A DNA stretch of 64,000 bases from Candidatus Baldrarchaeota archaeon (GCA_019056805.1 DXJG01000002.1:223103-287102), one strand, 5' to 3'. Counted from the first letter of the stretch, positions 8,890-18,979 are shown. The notes: generated from the sequence alone by a model not told the origin. A program made the numbers and translations.

Positions 8890-9368
8890 GATTGTCACCA
8901 TTCAACATGTAACATTCATATTAAATTAACTCATGCACAAGAAAATAAAAGATACTATATGTCTTGTAGCAATACCATATATATTACTCTCACTAAGAAA
9001 CTATTAAATTTAATATCCAATTTAATTCTACCAAAAACTAGACAATAAAAAGATGTATATTGATACACTTAATCTTACTCCGTAATTTTTCTGGAAGTAA
9101 TTATCAATTTTCTAATAATTACCTTTAACTGGCAAATTTAAGCGACACTAAATAGACTGAACAATAAGCAGAGAACTACAAAACAAAAAGAACAAATAAT
9201 ATAATAAACATAGCATTACTTGAACCGAGCATCTACTATAAATGATAAAGATAAATTTCACTCACCAAATTTAAAAAGAAATTATAATTTCAGTACTTCA
9301 ACTCAAAATATAAACCCAAATGTATTTGTTATAGTATTTTGTGAAATAGTTGAGGAGTGGACTTTGTA
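8890..9368. other. AT-rich intergenic region, nothing identified
   Basis: About 480 very AT-rich bases lie between the divergent 112-aa protein gene and the Taw1 gene. It should hold both promoters. I see no tRNA fold, long repeat or convincing small reading frame. Confidence 0.5.
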
Positions 9369-10643
9369 ATGAGCGATTCAATAGAGAAATTCGCAGAGAT
9401 GTATGCAAAAACACCTGGCTACATCGTAGTGGGAAAACACAAACATTCTGCCGTAAAACCTTGTCACTGGTTTGAACAAAAATTGTTTACAGGTATGCGT
9501 CATTGTTACAAGGAAAGATTTTACGGAATAAGATCACATCAATGTTTACAAAACAGCCCTATGATTTTTTGCAATCACAAATGTATTTACTGCTGGAGAA
9601 TTCACCCTACAGATGTAGGCCTATTAATTAACGAAACAGCTCTAGAAAAATTAAGTCTAGATGAACCCAAAATAATAGTAGATGAGATGATTAAAGCTCA
9701 AAAACAAATAGTTAGAGATAAATATCCTCTCGAAAGACTACTTCAACACTATGAAAACATAGTTACGGTTTTTGAAATATTATTTAAAGAGAATCAACCA
9801 CTCTCTCTAGATATCCTTGTATCGAAAACCAAAATTTCCAAAAGAAAAATTAAAGATGCCTTAAGACATCTCTTAAGAGAAGAATATGTGATTAGGACAG
9901 AAAAAGAAATATACGCCCTATCAAAGAATATAAAAAATGAAATTACCAACATTAAAGACATCGAGGAACTCGTTAAAAGAAAATTAGTTAACCCAGAACT
10001 TGTAAAGAAAGTTTGGAAGGAGGCTACTAGTCCAAAACATGCCGCTATTTCTTTGACTGGTGAGCCAATGATGTATCCTTACATTGACGACCTTGTATCC
10101 GAATTCCATAAAAGAGGATTCACAACATTCATTGTAACAAATGGAACATTTCCCGAAAGATTAAGCGAAATGAACGAACTTCCAACTCAACTCTATGTCA
10201 CTTTACCCGCTCCAAACGAAACAATCTACAAAAAAGTATGTGTTCCCTATATTAGAGATGGATGGAAAAAACTTAATCAAACATTAGAACTACTTCAAAC
10301 TCTAAATTGCCGAACAGTAATTAGAATAACTGCAGTGAAAAATTTGAACATGACCGAGCCAGAAAAATACGCAAAAATCATAGAAAAAGCAAATCCAAAT
10401 TTTCTAGAGGTAAAGGGATTTTCCCTTCTGGGAGGAGCTAGATTAAGACTTGAAAAATATGCTGAAAGAAAGGGATTGAACACCGAAGATATTGCCAAGA
10501 TATTTCAACCTAAACATGAAGATATCATGGAATTTGCATACAAAATCTGTAAAGTGTCAGGTTTTCCCGTTGTAGATCAATTTAAACCTAGTGCAGTTGC
10601 ATTAATAACCGTAAATTGGGATAAAAAATCTACAAAATTTTAA
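9369..10643 (+). CDS. taw1: tRNA-Phe 4-demethylwyosine synthase Taw1/TYW1 with inserted helix-turn-helix
   Basis: Radical SAM enzyme that builds the tricyclic imidazopurine of wyosine at G37 of tRNA-Phe using pyruvate. The radical SAM cluster is C68-x3-C72-x2-C75 in FCNHKCIYCWR, and upstream cysteines 32, 46 and 59 match the second 4Fe-4S ligands of archaeal Taw1. SLTGEPMMYPYIDDL and TTFIVTNGTFP are conserved family blocks. The protein is 424 aa, longer than the roughly 310-350 usual for archaeal Taw1: about 90 residues (about 118-208) are inserted between IKAQ and the SPKHAAISLTGEP block and look like a winged helix (ILVSKTKISKRKIKDALRHL). ATG at 9369 follows GAGGAG. Confidence 0.92.
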   Translation: MSDSIEKFAEMYAKTPGYIVVGKHKHSAVKPCHWFEQKLFTGMRHCYKERFYGIRSHQCLQNSPMIFCNHKCIYCWRIHPTDVGLLINETALEKLSLDEPKIIVDEMIKAQKQIVRDKYPLERLLQHYENIVTVFEILFKENQPLSLDILVSKTKISKRKIKDALRHLLREEYVIRTEKEIYALSKNIKNEITNIKDIEELVKRKLVNPELVKKVWKEATSPKHAAISLTGEPMMYPYIDDLVSEFHKRGFTTFIVTNGTFPERLSEMNELPTQLYVTLPAPNETIYKKVCVPYIRDGWKKLNQTLELLQTLNCRTVIRITAVKNLNMTEPEKYAKIIEKANPNFLEVKGFSLLGGARLRLEKYAERKGLNTEDIAKIFQPKHEDIMEFAYKICKVSGFPVVDQFKPSAVALITVNWDKKSTKF

Positions 10644-10663
10644 GGTATTGGAGAGACTGACCA

Positions 10664-11554
10664 GTGACCAAAGTTAGATTTGGTCCAAGCGGATCAACAA
10701 AAACCCTAGAACCTTTAGAAGCATTGGAGTATATTACCAGTGATTTTACGGAGTTAAAAGCTTTCGAAGTTCCCTTCACAATGTATCAGTATCAACTACC
10801 TTCGTATTCCTCCGAGTATAAAGAAAATTTTCAAAAGCTTCTTCAAAAACATGAAATATATGCTTCTTGTCATGCTCCGTTTACTATCAGTTTAACTAAT
10901 TTAAGACAGTTTCGTTCTTACGGTAAAAAACGTCTTTTAAAAGTTATGAAATTAGCTAAGGGACTGGGATGTAGTATTGTAGTTATTCACCCAGGAGGAT
11001 ACCAAGAGGGATTAAAGAAAGAAAATCATATTAAAATAGTTGTTAAACATTGTAAAGAGGTTTTAAGTGAAATTCAAAATATATACTTGGGTTTAGAAAC
11101 TACAGGCAAGCATAGACAGTTTGGCAAGCTTGAAGAACTTCTCGAGGTTGTTCAACAAGTTGAAAAAGTCAAGATAGTTCTTGACTGGGCTCATATTCAT
11201 GCAAGGGGTGGAGGAGTCTTAAAAAACTTGGATGATGCAATAAATGTCCTTCAGAAACTTGAGAATACTTTAGGAAACGACGTTCTTAAAGATTTACACA
11301 TGCATTTTACTGGTGTCGAATTTACAATTATACAGCAACCCACACTTTCACTAGAAACATTTCTAACTGGTAAAAAGGAAATTATAAGAGAAGGATCTGA
11401 GAAAAAACATTTACCGATCAACCAGAATAGTCCTGACCCTAAACTTATTCTAAAAGCTATAAAAGAATTCAATGTGTCTGGAACTATAATATGTGAAAGC
11501 CCACTAAGAGAGATAGACGCTTTGCAACTGTTTAAAATATACGAAACATTATGA
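10664..11554 (+). CDS. nfo: endonuclease IV-like AP endonuclease (TIM barrel)
   Basis: Xylose-isomerase-like TIM barrel of 296 aa related to Nfo, which cuts DNA 5' to abasic sites in base-excision repair. Metal-ligand regions are visible: SCHAPFTISL, VVIHPGGY, LGLETTG, IVLDWAHIHARGGG, LHMHFTGVEF and the C-terminal TIICESP. It differs from classical Nfo in having a less regular N-terminus (RFGPSGSTKTLE). GTG start after GGAGAG, 20 bases after taw1, so probably co-transcribed. The TatD gene converges from the other side. Confidence 0.87.
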   Translation: MTKVRFGPSGSTKTLEPLEALEYITSDFTELKAFEVPFTMYQYQLPSYSSEYKENFQKLLQKHEIYASCHAPFTISLTNLRQFRSYGKKRLLKVMKLAKGLGCSIVVIHPGGYQEGLKKENHIKIVVKHCKEVLSEIQNIYLGLETTGKHRQFGKLEELLEVVQQVEKVKIVLDWAHIHARGGGVLKNLDDAINVLQKLENTLGNDVLKDLHMHFTGVEFTIIQQPTLSLETFLTGKKEIIREGSEKKHLPINQNSPDPKLILKAIKEFNVSGTIICESPLREIDALQLFKIYETL

Positions 11555-11563
11555 CATGATATT

Positions 11564-12331
11564 TTAATCATTAGTAGATTCTAATCCAAAAAGGTTAAGT
11601 GCATTCTTAGTTGTGATTTCAGCTATTTTCCCTAAAGGTTCGTTTTTAATTTCAGCTACTTTTACTGCCGCGTAAAATACATTTGCTGGTTCATTCCTCT
11701 GACCTCTAAAAGGTGAGAGGAAAGGGCTATCAGTTTCCAAAACCATGTGATTTAACGAAACAATTTTAGCTATAGGATGAAACTGCGGTCGATTGACCAC
11801 GGCAGTAGGAATGGAAATGAGCCAACCATGTTCCATAGCTATTTTTGCATCTTCTTGATTCCCTGTGAAACAATGTAACACAACGTTATCAGCATCCTCT
11901 TCTTTCAATATGTCAAGAGTAAGTTTCATAGCATCCCTGCTATGAACCACCAAGGGAAGCTCAAATTTTTTAGAAAGCCTTATAAATTCCCTAAATGTTT
12001 CCTGTTGAAGTTTTCTCAAATCTTCAGACTTAACATGATAAAAATCAAGTCCAACCTCACCAACCCCTAAAATATTTCTTTTATATTTCTCAATCAGTTT
12101 TACGGTCTGTTTGAAGGTTTCCCTAGTTACTCCCGGAGGATGAAGACCTAAGGTAACATAAACATAATCTTTGTATTTTTCCATAATTTTAAGGGATGAA
12201 AAGAAATCCTCTGGCGATATAGACGAAGTCACAATCAAAATTAGCCCTCTTTCTTTTGCTCTTAAAATGACATGGTCTATATCTTTCCTAAAATGTCTTA
12301 TTGTTAAATGACAGTGGGTATCGACTAGATT
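11564..12331 (-). CDS. tatD: TatD-family metal-dependent hydrolase/DNase
   Basis: TIM-barrel hydrolase of 255 aa. Metal-binding residues are present in order: DTHCHLT near the N-terminus, GVGEVGLDFYH, VVHSRDA, VLHCFTGN and LETDSPFLSP. Family members act as 3'-5' DNases or related hydrolases. ATG at 12331 is preferred over GTG at 12355 because AAGGTG lies six bases upstream of it. A second TatD homologue lies at 52940-53707. The 3' end is about 10 bases from the endonuclease IV gene, an arrangement that would fit a DNA-repair neighbourhood. Confidence 0.92.
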   Translation of the reverse strand, partial: NLVDTHCHLTIRHFRKDIDHVILRAKERGLILIVTSSISPEDFFSSLKIMEKYKDYVYVTLGLHPPGVTRETFKQTVKLIEKYKRNILGVGEVGLDFYHVKSEDLRKLQQETFREFIRLSKKFELPLVVHSRDAMKLTLDILKEEDADNVVLHCFTGNQEDAKIAMEHGWLISIPTAVVNRPQFHPIAKIVSLNHMVLETDSPFLSPFRGQRNEPANVFYAAVKVAEIKNEPLGKIAEITTKNALNLFGLESTND

Positions 12332-12409
12332 CATTATCAACACCTTATTAAGCACACTTTTAATCTTAAGTTATGTAAATTGTGCGGTACCTTAACTAGG
12401 TGGCTTATA

Positions 12410-13885
12410 GTGGATATTAAAAAGCTTCGAAAAGTCAAAAATTTAGCTTTAAGAATGGTAAAGCCTACCAAATATGAAATAGAGGAACAAAAAGAAGTTA
12501 TTAATGGTCTTAAAAAATCTATTGAGAAAATAGCAAAAAAAGCAGGATATAAATTTCTTTTTATTGAAGCGGAAGGTAGCACAGGTATCAAACAAACCCA
12601 ACTAAGAGGTGCAAGTGACATAGATATTTTTGTTGCTCTATCCCCTAATGATTATCAAAATATATTAAGACTTCCAACGAAGAAGATGATAAAAGAAAAA
12701 TTACATAAGGAATTTGAAATAATTGTTGAAAAATGGTTTAAACCTGCAGCTAAAGATGCTGGTTGCACAGACATTAAAATAACATACGCTGAGCATCCTT
12801 ATCTTTCCGCTAAAATTAGAGGCTTTGACGTAGATATCGTAGCTGGTTTTTGGTTAGAACCGCAAGAATTGTTAAGACATGGCCCAATAACCGCGGTCGA
12901 TAGAACCCCTCATCACACTCAATTCGTACACAAAAATCTTTCGATGGAGCAAAGAGATGAAGTAAGACTTTTAAAAGCTTTTTTAAAGGCATGTCATGTA
13001 TATGGAGATAAATGTGCTATAGGGAGAAGCGGATTCACCGGTTTCAGCGTCGAGCTCCTAATTTTTTTCTATAAAACTTTTGAAAACACGCTGATAAATC
13101 TTAAAAATCTACCTCAACAGCCAATCGATTTCTTCGGTAGAAAAAAGGAGGAACTAAGGAAACATCCTAAATTTGGAAGAGATTTTCTAATTATTATAGA
13201 TCCGACTGATCCAAATAGAAATGTTGCAGCAAGTATTGACAAGCGGGCGTATCTATATGTCAATCACGTATCACAAAAATTTCTTGAAGAACCTTCAATT
13301 GATTACTTCATCGAGAAACCTATCGAACCTCTTTCATTAGAAGAGGAAGAAAAATACAAAGGGCACCTAGTAGTTGTAGAGTTCGAAAATACAAAAAACA
13401 TGCATTACGTAATTCTCAGGGATAAATTATATAAATTAGCGTCACATGTTGCTTTTCTTTTAGAAAAAGAGGAAACGGGAGAAGAAAGATTTGGAAAAGC
13501 AATATATGAAGTTTATTTTGAAGATCCAATCTATGCTGTAGGTTTTTATTGTATGAAAAGTGAACTAGAACCGTATTTTTTAAGAAAAGGACCGCCTAGT
13601 AACATTGTAGACTATGTAAGAGATTTTTTGAAAAAACATCCTGATGCTTTTGAGAAAAACGGTTTTTATTGGGCGAAAATTAAAAGAAAGTATACTAAGC
13701 CATTAGACCTTGTTTTTGATTGTTTGATTAAGGATGAAGGGGTGCTATCCCAAATAAGTCTCAGAGACACAAAATTTTTGGGAGTTTCCAACATAGGTCT
13801 TACAATTGTAGGGAAAAGAGTGGCGACAGTGATTGTTAAGATGTTATTACCAGTTATTTATCCCGAACTTTGTTTTTCAACATAG
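12410..13885 (+). CDS. cca: CCA-adding enzyme, archaeal class I tRNA nucleotidyltransferase
   Basis: Adds or repairs the 3' CCA of tRNAs without a nucleic acid template. The nucleotidyltransferase motif is EGSTGIKQTQLRGASDIDIF, followed by FDVDIV carrying the third carboxylate. The RLLKAFLKACHVYGD region and the helical neck and body match archaeal class I enzymes, and the length (491 aa) is slightly longer than the usual 440-460. GTG at 12410 is chosen since AGGTGG lies six bases upstream; an in-frame TTG at 12380 is less likely. The 3' end overlaps the converging regulator gene by 32 bases. The tRNA-Tyr gene in this window encodes its own CCA, so here the enzyme would act in repair. Confidence 0.95.
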   Translation: MDIKKLRKVKNLALRMVKPTKYEIEEQKEVINGLKKSIEKIAKKAGYKFLFIEAEGSTGIKQTQLRGASDIDIFVALSPNDYQNILRLPTKKMIKEKLHKEFEIIVEKWFKPAAKDAGCTDIKITYAEHPYLSAKIRGFDVDIVAGFWLEPQELLRHGPITAVDRTPHHTQFVHKNLSMEQRDEVRLLKAFLKACHVYGDKCAIGRSGFTGFSVELLIFFYKTFENTLINLKNLPQQPIDFFGRKKEELRKHPKFGRDFLIIIDPTDPNRNVAASIDKRAYLYVNHVSQKFLEEPSIDYFIEKPIEPLSLEEEEKYKGHLVVVEFENTKNMHYVILRDKLYKLASHVAFLLEKEETGEERFGKAIYEVYFEDPIYAVGFYCMKSELEPYFLRKGPPSNIVDYVRDFLKKHPDAFEKNGFYWAKIKRKYTKPLDLVFDCLIKDEGVLSQISLRDTKFLGVSNIGLTIVGKRVATVIVKMLLPVIYPELCFST

Positions 13886-14234
13886 TTTCTTCTAAGAAGT
13901 CGGATAATGTTGCATACCATTCCTTAATTTTTTCATTTATTTTTTCCTTTATAATATTTAGGGAAACAGCTTTGTACTCAAAATAGTATCCACCGTTTTT
14001 CATAGTTTTGGATTCCCTAATTGCTAAACCTTTGTTAACTAAATTTGCCAACGCTCTTTGAATAGTACTCCTGTTACAATTTAATTTACTCGATAACTCT
14101 TTAACAGTAGTTTCACCTTCCAATAACTTAAAGTAAACATCGACATCTAAACTACGCAAATTTAAGACGCACTTCATTAAACTCTGAAAATCAATTTTAC
14201 CATTTAACATAACCTTTCTATTTTTAACTTCCAT
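13854..14234 (-). CDS. TrmB-like helix-turn-helix transcriptional regulator
   Basis: A 126-aa protein with a winged helix-turn-helix (about residues 30-85: VYFKLLEGETTVKELSSKLNCNRSTIQRALANLVNKGLA) and a short helical tail. The pattern resembles TrmB or MarR-type archaeal regulators lacking a sensor domain. ATG follows CGGTGA. Its C-terminal codons overlap the cca gene on the other strand by 32 bases. The target is unknown; the proteasome beta gene starts divergently about 320 bases away. Confidence 0.8.
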   Translation of the reverse strand: MEVKNRKVMLNGKIDFQSLMKCVLNLRSLDVDVYFKLLEGETTVKELSSKLNCNRSTIQRALANLVNKGLAIRESKTMKNGGYYFEYKAVSLNIIKEKINEKIKEWYATLSDFLEETMLKNKVRDK

Positions 14235-14555
14235 GTAATCACCGTTTTAATGACATTTCAGGTGATGTTATTACGCATTCAAAAGTTTACCCTAGGATTT
14301 CATGTATAAAACTCATTTATTCAAACTTCTTAATTAATATGTCCATTAATTTAACAGGTCTAATGTTGTAAAGTAGATTCGGTGATTAAATAGATTTAAA
14401 TTAAGATTCTACGTAAAATTAGTTTACTATTAGATGCTTCCACATAGTATTTTGTTAATAAAACCATGTAGTAGATGTAATATAGAGCGGTAAGAATAAA
14501 AGTTAATAAGAGTAACGTCACATTGACTACTAACATGTAGAAGGAGGATAAAACT
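14235..14555. other. AT-rich divergent promoter region
   Basis: About 320 bases between the divergent regulator and proteasome beta genes. Several TTTAAATT-like tracts occur but none stands out as a single promoter. No RNA gene or repeat seen. Confidence 0.45.
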
Positions 14556-15182
14556 TTGACATTTCTATCTCCCGAAGATAAATATCCACAACCAATTGTT
14601 ACAGGAACAACAACAGTAGGTATAGTTTGTGATGGCGGCGTCGTACTAGCTACGGAATCTCAAGCAACGATGGGATATCTAGTTGCAAGTCATAAAGCAA
14701 CAAAAATACATAAAATAACAGACCACATAGCGATGACAATTTCGGGGTCAGTAGCAGATGCACAACAATTAATTAGAATCATTAGGGCAAACGTAAACCT
14801 AAGAAGACTAGAATTAGGAAGAGAAATAAGTGTAAGAGCAGTATCACAGCTCACAGCAGTAATGTTATTTCAAAACAGATTGTTCCCGCTAATAACAATG
14901 CTCATTGTCGGAGGAGTAGATGAAGAAGGTCCACATATATTCACCTTAGACCCATTGGGAAGTGTTCTTGAAGAAGATAAATTCGCAGCCACGGGATCTG
15001 GTAGTGTAATAGCTTATGGAGTACTTGAAGACGGGTATCGTGAAAAAATGTCAATCGACGAAGCGGTCGAATTAGCAAAAAGGGCAGTAAAAGCAGCCAG
15101 AAGAAGAGATATAGCATCAGGCGGTGTAATACAACTCGCAGTTATAACCAAAGACGGCATAAAAATGGAAGTAACAGATTAA
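14556..15182 (+). CDS. psmB: 20S proteasome beta subunit
   Basis: Catalytic subunit of the archaeal 20S proteasome (208 aa). A 17-residue propeptide ends in VTG, and self-cleavage would expose Thr18 of TTTVGIVCDGGVVLATES as the N-terminal nucleophile; the catalytic Lys lies in the following strand region (SHKATKIHKI). SGSVADAQQL and GSGSVIAYGVLEDGY are conserved beta-subunit blocks. TTG start after GGAGG with eight bases of spacing. The two alpha genes are about 20 kb away at 34-36 kb, so the proteasome genes are not in one operon. Confidence 0.96.
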   Translation: MTFLSPEDKYPQPIVTGTTTVGIVCDGGVVLATESQATMGYLVASHKATKIHKITDHIAMTISGSVADAQQLIRIIRANVNLRRLELGREISVRAVSQLTAVMLFQNRLFPLITMLIVGGVDEEGPHIFTLDPLGSVLEEDKFAATGSGSVIAYGVLEDGYREKMSIDEAVELAKRAVKAARRRDIASGGVIQLAVITKDGIKMEVTD

Positions 15183-15193
15183 TTAATCTCTTT

Positions 15194-16708
15194 TTATCGG
15201 TATTCTGGTATTCGTTGCAATAACATACCCTCAACCGTTATGGGTTGTAATTTCATCGCAAGTGCATAAGCTTCGGAAAGTCTAGATTCCCTCTCTGCAC
15301 AAATTTCTAAAATTGGCTCTCCTCTCTTTACTTTATGACCACGTTTACCATAAAGAATAATACCAGCACCCTTATCCATGGGGGCACCAGCAGCCCTAGC
15401 AATTTTCTTAATTGCATCGTTACTTACATCAGTTATGTACCCATCGCATGGAGCTTCGATACGCACTCTATGTTCCCCGACAGGGATATCTTCAGGTTCA
15501 ACATTTGGATCCCCACCTTGTGCCTCTATGATTTCTCTCATCTTTTTTAATGCCTTTCCACTTGTTAAAATCTCCATAGCAATTCCTTTTCCTTTTCCTC
15601 GCATTGCTAAACCACCAAGTTCCAAGAGTATACCAGCAAGAGCAGTAGATTTTTCAATCAAACTAGTAGGACCTTTACCCTGAAGAGCAAGCAGAGCTTC
15701 CCTTGCCTCTAACGCTGGCCCAACTACATGCCCAACTGGTTGCCCACCATAAGTTATTCCACATTCAACGTGAATTCCCAATCTTTCACCGAGTTCAACA
15801 AATTTTCTAGCTAATGTTCTTGCTTCGTTCATGGTTTCAACTTTTGCTCCCTTTCCAGTTGGAATGTCAAGAACAAGAAAATCTACTCCCACGGCTAATT
15901 TCTTAGACATTATACTTGCTAACATTTGACTCTCGGGATCTAAAGCTAAGGGATATTCAACTCTGATGAATATATCATCAGCTGGGGCAATATTTAATCC
16001 ACCTCCCCATACAATGGCGCCACGAACCTTCTTTGCTATATCTTTAAGTTCCTGTGCTGTAAATTTTACTGGAGCAAGCACTTCCATAGTATCTGCGGTT
16101 CCAGCCGGACTTGTAATCGCCTTACTGCTTGTTTTTGGAATAAGTAGACCTGCAGCAGCAACTATAGGCACTATTAATAAACTAACCTTGTTACCGGGTA
16201 CACCACCAATTGAATGTTTATCATACACAGGTTCTTCGAAATCGATTTTTTCACCGACATCTGCCATAGCTCGTGCCATGTATTCTACTTCTTCCATGCT
16301 CATGCCATAAAATTCTTCAGCAAGAAGATATGCCGCGATTTCCAAGTCGCTAAGATTTCCCTCAACAACGTCTCTAACAATAGCAAAAATCTCATCTTTG
16401 GAAAGTGTAACTCCTTTTAATTTTTTCCTTATGTACTCTAAAGATTCGGGATAAGAGGCTAGCCGAATATTAACTTCATCCCCATCTTTTACATGTAATT
16501 TTTCCGCTATATCTTTCATAATTCCGATTTGACCAGAGTCGATAAAAGTAGCGGTTACCTGAACTATCGCTGTTATTTGGTTAGAACCAGACTGCACCCT
16601 TACACGGTCGTGTACATGGACTCCTATTTTCTCTGCATCCTCACGATTTAATATAATTGTTTGCTTGCCTGCGAGAATGTCAAGTAATTTTACTTTTAGT
16701 TTTGTCAA
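15194..16708 (-). CDS. deoA: AMP phosphorylase
   Basis: Archaeal nucleoside-phosphorylase-family enzyme that converts AMP and phosphate to ribose 1,5-bisphosphate and adenine, feeding the route through ribulose 1,5-bisphosphate and form III RuBisCO. The length of 504 aa, an N-terminal barrel-like extension and the motif KHSIGGVPGNK match AMP phosphorylase rather than bacterial thymidine phosphorylase. PKTSSKAITSPAGTADTME is also characteristic. TTG at 16708 gives the expected N-terminus MTKLKVKLLDI; the upstream TTG at 16720 lies in the GGGGTT ribosome-binding site. No RuBisCO or R15P isomerase gene is in the window. Confidence 0.93.
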   Translation of the reverse strand: MTKLKVKLLDILAGKQTIILNREDAEKIGVHVHDRVRVQSGSNQITAIVQVTATFIDSGQIGIMKDIAEKLHVKDGDEVNIRLASYPESLEYIRKKLKGVTLSKDEIFAIVRDVVEGNLSDLEIAAYLLAEEFYGMSMEEVEYMARAMADVGEKIDFEEPVYDKHSIGGVPGNKVSLLIVPIVAAAGLLIPKTSSKAITSPAGTADTMEVLAPVKFTAQELKDIAKKVRGAIVWGGGLNIAPADDIFIRVEYPLALDPESQMLASIMSKKLAVGVDFLVLDIPTGKGAKVETMNEARTLARKFVELGERLGIHVECGITYGGQPVGHVVGPALEAREALLALQGKGPTSLIEKSTALAGILLELGGLAMRGKGKGIAMEILTSGKALKKMREIIEAQGGDPNVEPEDIPVGEHRVRIEAPCDGYITDVSNDAIKKIARAAGAPMDKGAGIILYGKRGHKVKRGEPILEICAERESRLSEAYALAMKLQPITVEGMLLQRIPEYR

Positions 16709-17164
16709 ATTTAACCCCAAATATGTTGTTTATAATCAAAGGGAGATTTATTATTGTAAATTTTAAATATAAGAATATCGAAACAAAAACACGATTATTT
16801 AGGTGGCAAAATATAAAAAATTGAAATGTATGCATTTATTTCAGCAAATCATTATGTTATTTTCTCTTGATTGTCATTTTTCGTTCAAAACACCATTAAA
16901 GAGTTTAGGGCAAATGATTGTAGTATTTAAAATAATTTATACTGAATATATACCAGATTTCTATGTTTAAAATTTAAAATATCAATTTATATTATTTTAT
17001 AACGTGTTTTCGTTTGCAGACTTTATATTTTAGCTATCTCTTTCTAGCTAAAATGTCCTAAACACGTAGCTACTTCAACAGTTAAAGTGGAAATCTTCAA
17101 ATAGATTAAGCAAATATTAGATATGATAAATTTAATGACGACATAGCTTGGAGGCTTCCTAAAT
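16709..17164. other. AT-rich divergent intergenic region
   Basis: About 450 bases between the divergent deoA and lig genes. Apart from the short hairpin described separately I find no RNA gene, repeat or plausible small reading frame. Confidence 0.45.
17028..17053 (+). other. 9-bp perfect inverted repeat upstream of lig
   Basis: TTTTAGCTA at 17028-17036 and TAGCTAAAA at 17045-17053 form a stem with an 8-base loop. It lies about 110 bases before the ligase start. It may be an operator or a transcript hairpin; in such AT-rich DNA a chance origin is possible. Confidence 0.35.
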
Positions 17165-18919
17165 TTGAAATATACAAAAATTGTAGAATTCTACGAAAAA
17201 ATTGAACAAACAACCAAAAGACTTGAAATGACAGATTACCTTGTAAGACTTTTTAAGGAAACACCTAAAGAAATAATTGATAAAGTAGTTTATTTAACAC
17301 AAGGGAAAATATATCCCGATTTTGTTGAACTTGAACTTGGCGTGGCCGAAAAAATGGCCATGAGAGCGATAGCAAACGCCACAGGAGCAACAATAAAGGA
17401 CATAGAAGAAGATTTTAGAAAAACCGGAGACCTAGGTTTAACTGCTGAAAACTTCATTAAAAAGAAAAGACAACTAACTCTTTTTGCAAAACCCCTGACG
17501 GTTGATCACGTTTATAACGTTTTTGATAAGATAGCAAAAGCTACGGGTGAAGGATCCCAAGACTTAAAAATTAGACTACTTTCCGGTTTACTCACTAATG
17601 CACAACCTAAGGAAGGCAAATATATAATTAGAACAGTTACTGGTAGATTAAGACTCGGTATAGCAGATATGACCATACTGGACGCATTAGCAATAGCTTT
17701 TACTGGTAGTAAAGAAAATAGACCTGTACTCGAGAGAGCATATAATCTTTGCAGCGACTTAGGTGAAGTCGCGAAAACAGTTGCTGAAAAAGGGCTTGAA
17801 GGAGTAAAACAATTCGAAATCAGAGTGGGAAGACCCATAAGACCCATGTTAGCTCAAAGATTATCAACTCCTGAAGAAATTCTAGAAAAACTTAGTGGAA
17901 AAGCAGCTTGTGAGTGGAAATTTGACGGGGAAAGAGTACAAATACATAAAGATGGAAGCAATGTACAACTTTTTTCAAGAAGACTTGAAAACATTACAGA
18001 ACAGTATCCAGATGTACAAGACTATGTGAGAAAACATATTAAACCAAATGAAGTCATTGTTGAGGGAGAAATAGTAGCAATTGACCCAGAAACAGAAGAA
18101 ATGCTCCCATTTCAAGAATTAATGCATAGAAGAAGAAAATATGAAATAGAAAAAGCAATAGAAATGTACCCGGTTAATGTATACCTTTTTGATATACTGT
18201 ATGTAGATGGAGAAGATCTTACAACAAAACCATATACAGAAAGACGAAACCGCCTTAAAGAAATTGTAGAAGAAAACAACATAAAAATAGCACCAGCAAT
18301 CATTACCGACGATATCAAGGAAATAGAAAAATTCTTCGAAGAGGCTATAGAAAACGGATGTGAGGGATTAGTACTTAAATCAGTTAAATCAGACAGTATA
18401 TATCAAGCAGGAGCAAGAGGATGGCTTTGGATAAAACTAAAACGTAGCTATCAATCAAAGATGGTTGAACCCATAGACGTCGTTATAGTAGGAGCATTTG
18501 CAGGCAAAGGAAAACGAGCAGGAACATACGGCGCTTTACTCGTAGCAGCATATAACAAAGAAAAAGATGTATTCGAAACGATATGTAAAGTTGGAAGCGG
18601 ATTTACAGACGAAGATCTAGAAAATCTACCAAAAATTCTAGAAAAATATAAAGTAGAACATCGGCATCCTAGAGTTATATCAAAATTAGAACCTGATTTC
18701 TGGTTTGTTCCAGCTAAGGTCATTGAGATAATTGGCGATGAACTTACTCTTTCACCGGTCCATACATGTGCATGGGGAGTAATTAAAGAGGAGACAGGAA
18801 TAGCTGTTAGGTTTCCACGATTTACTGGTAGATGGAGAGACGATAAAGCCCCAGAAGATGCAACAACAACACAAGAAATCATACAGATGTATAAAGCTCA
18901 GCTTAAAACAATTTCATAA
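17165..18919 (+). CDS. lig: ATP-dependent DNA ligase
   Basis: Replicative or repair ligase of 584 aa, close to the usual archaeal length of about 600. Domains in order: N-terminal DNA-binding helical domain (1-220), adenylation domain with motif I EWKFDGER (Lys about 251), then VEGEIVAID and the YPVNVYLFDILYVDG region, and a C-terminal OB domain with motif LWIKLKRSY. TTG start after GGAGG. The gene is single, with about 450 bases upstream. Confidence 0.96.
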   Translation: MKYTKIVEFYEKIEQTTKRLEMTDYLVRLFKETPKEIIDKVVYLTQGKIYPDFVELELGVAEKMAMRAIANATGATIKDIEEDFRKTGDLGLTAENFIKKKRQLTLFAKPLTVDHVYNVFDKIAKATGEGSQDLKIRLLSGLLTNAQPKEGKYIIRTVTGRLRLGIADMTILDALAIAFTGSKENRPVLERAYNLCSDLGEVAKTVAEKGLEGVKQFEIRVGRPIRPMLAQRLSTPEEILEKLSGKAACEWKFDGERVQIHKDGSNVQLFSRRLENITEQYPDVQDYVRKHIKPNEVIVEGEIVAIDPETEEMLPFQELMHRRRKYEIEKAIEMYPVNVYLFDILYVDGEDLTTKPYTERRNRLKEIVEENNIKIAPAIITDDIKEIEKFFEEAIENGCEGLVLKSVKSDSIYQAGARGWLWIKLKRSYQSKMVEPIDVVIVGAFAGKGKRAGTYGALLVAAYNKEKDVFETICKVGSGFTDEDLENLPKILEKYKVEHRHPRVISKLEPDFWFVPAKVIEIIGDELTLSPVHTCAWGVIKEETGIAVRFPRFTGRWRDDKAPEDATTTQEIIQMYKAQLKTIS

Positions 18920-18979
18920 CCACATATAAGGATTGCAAAAATTAGAAATAATATTAAAATAAAAAGAGAGTCGTTGGTT

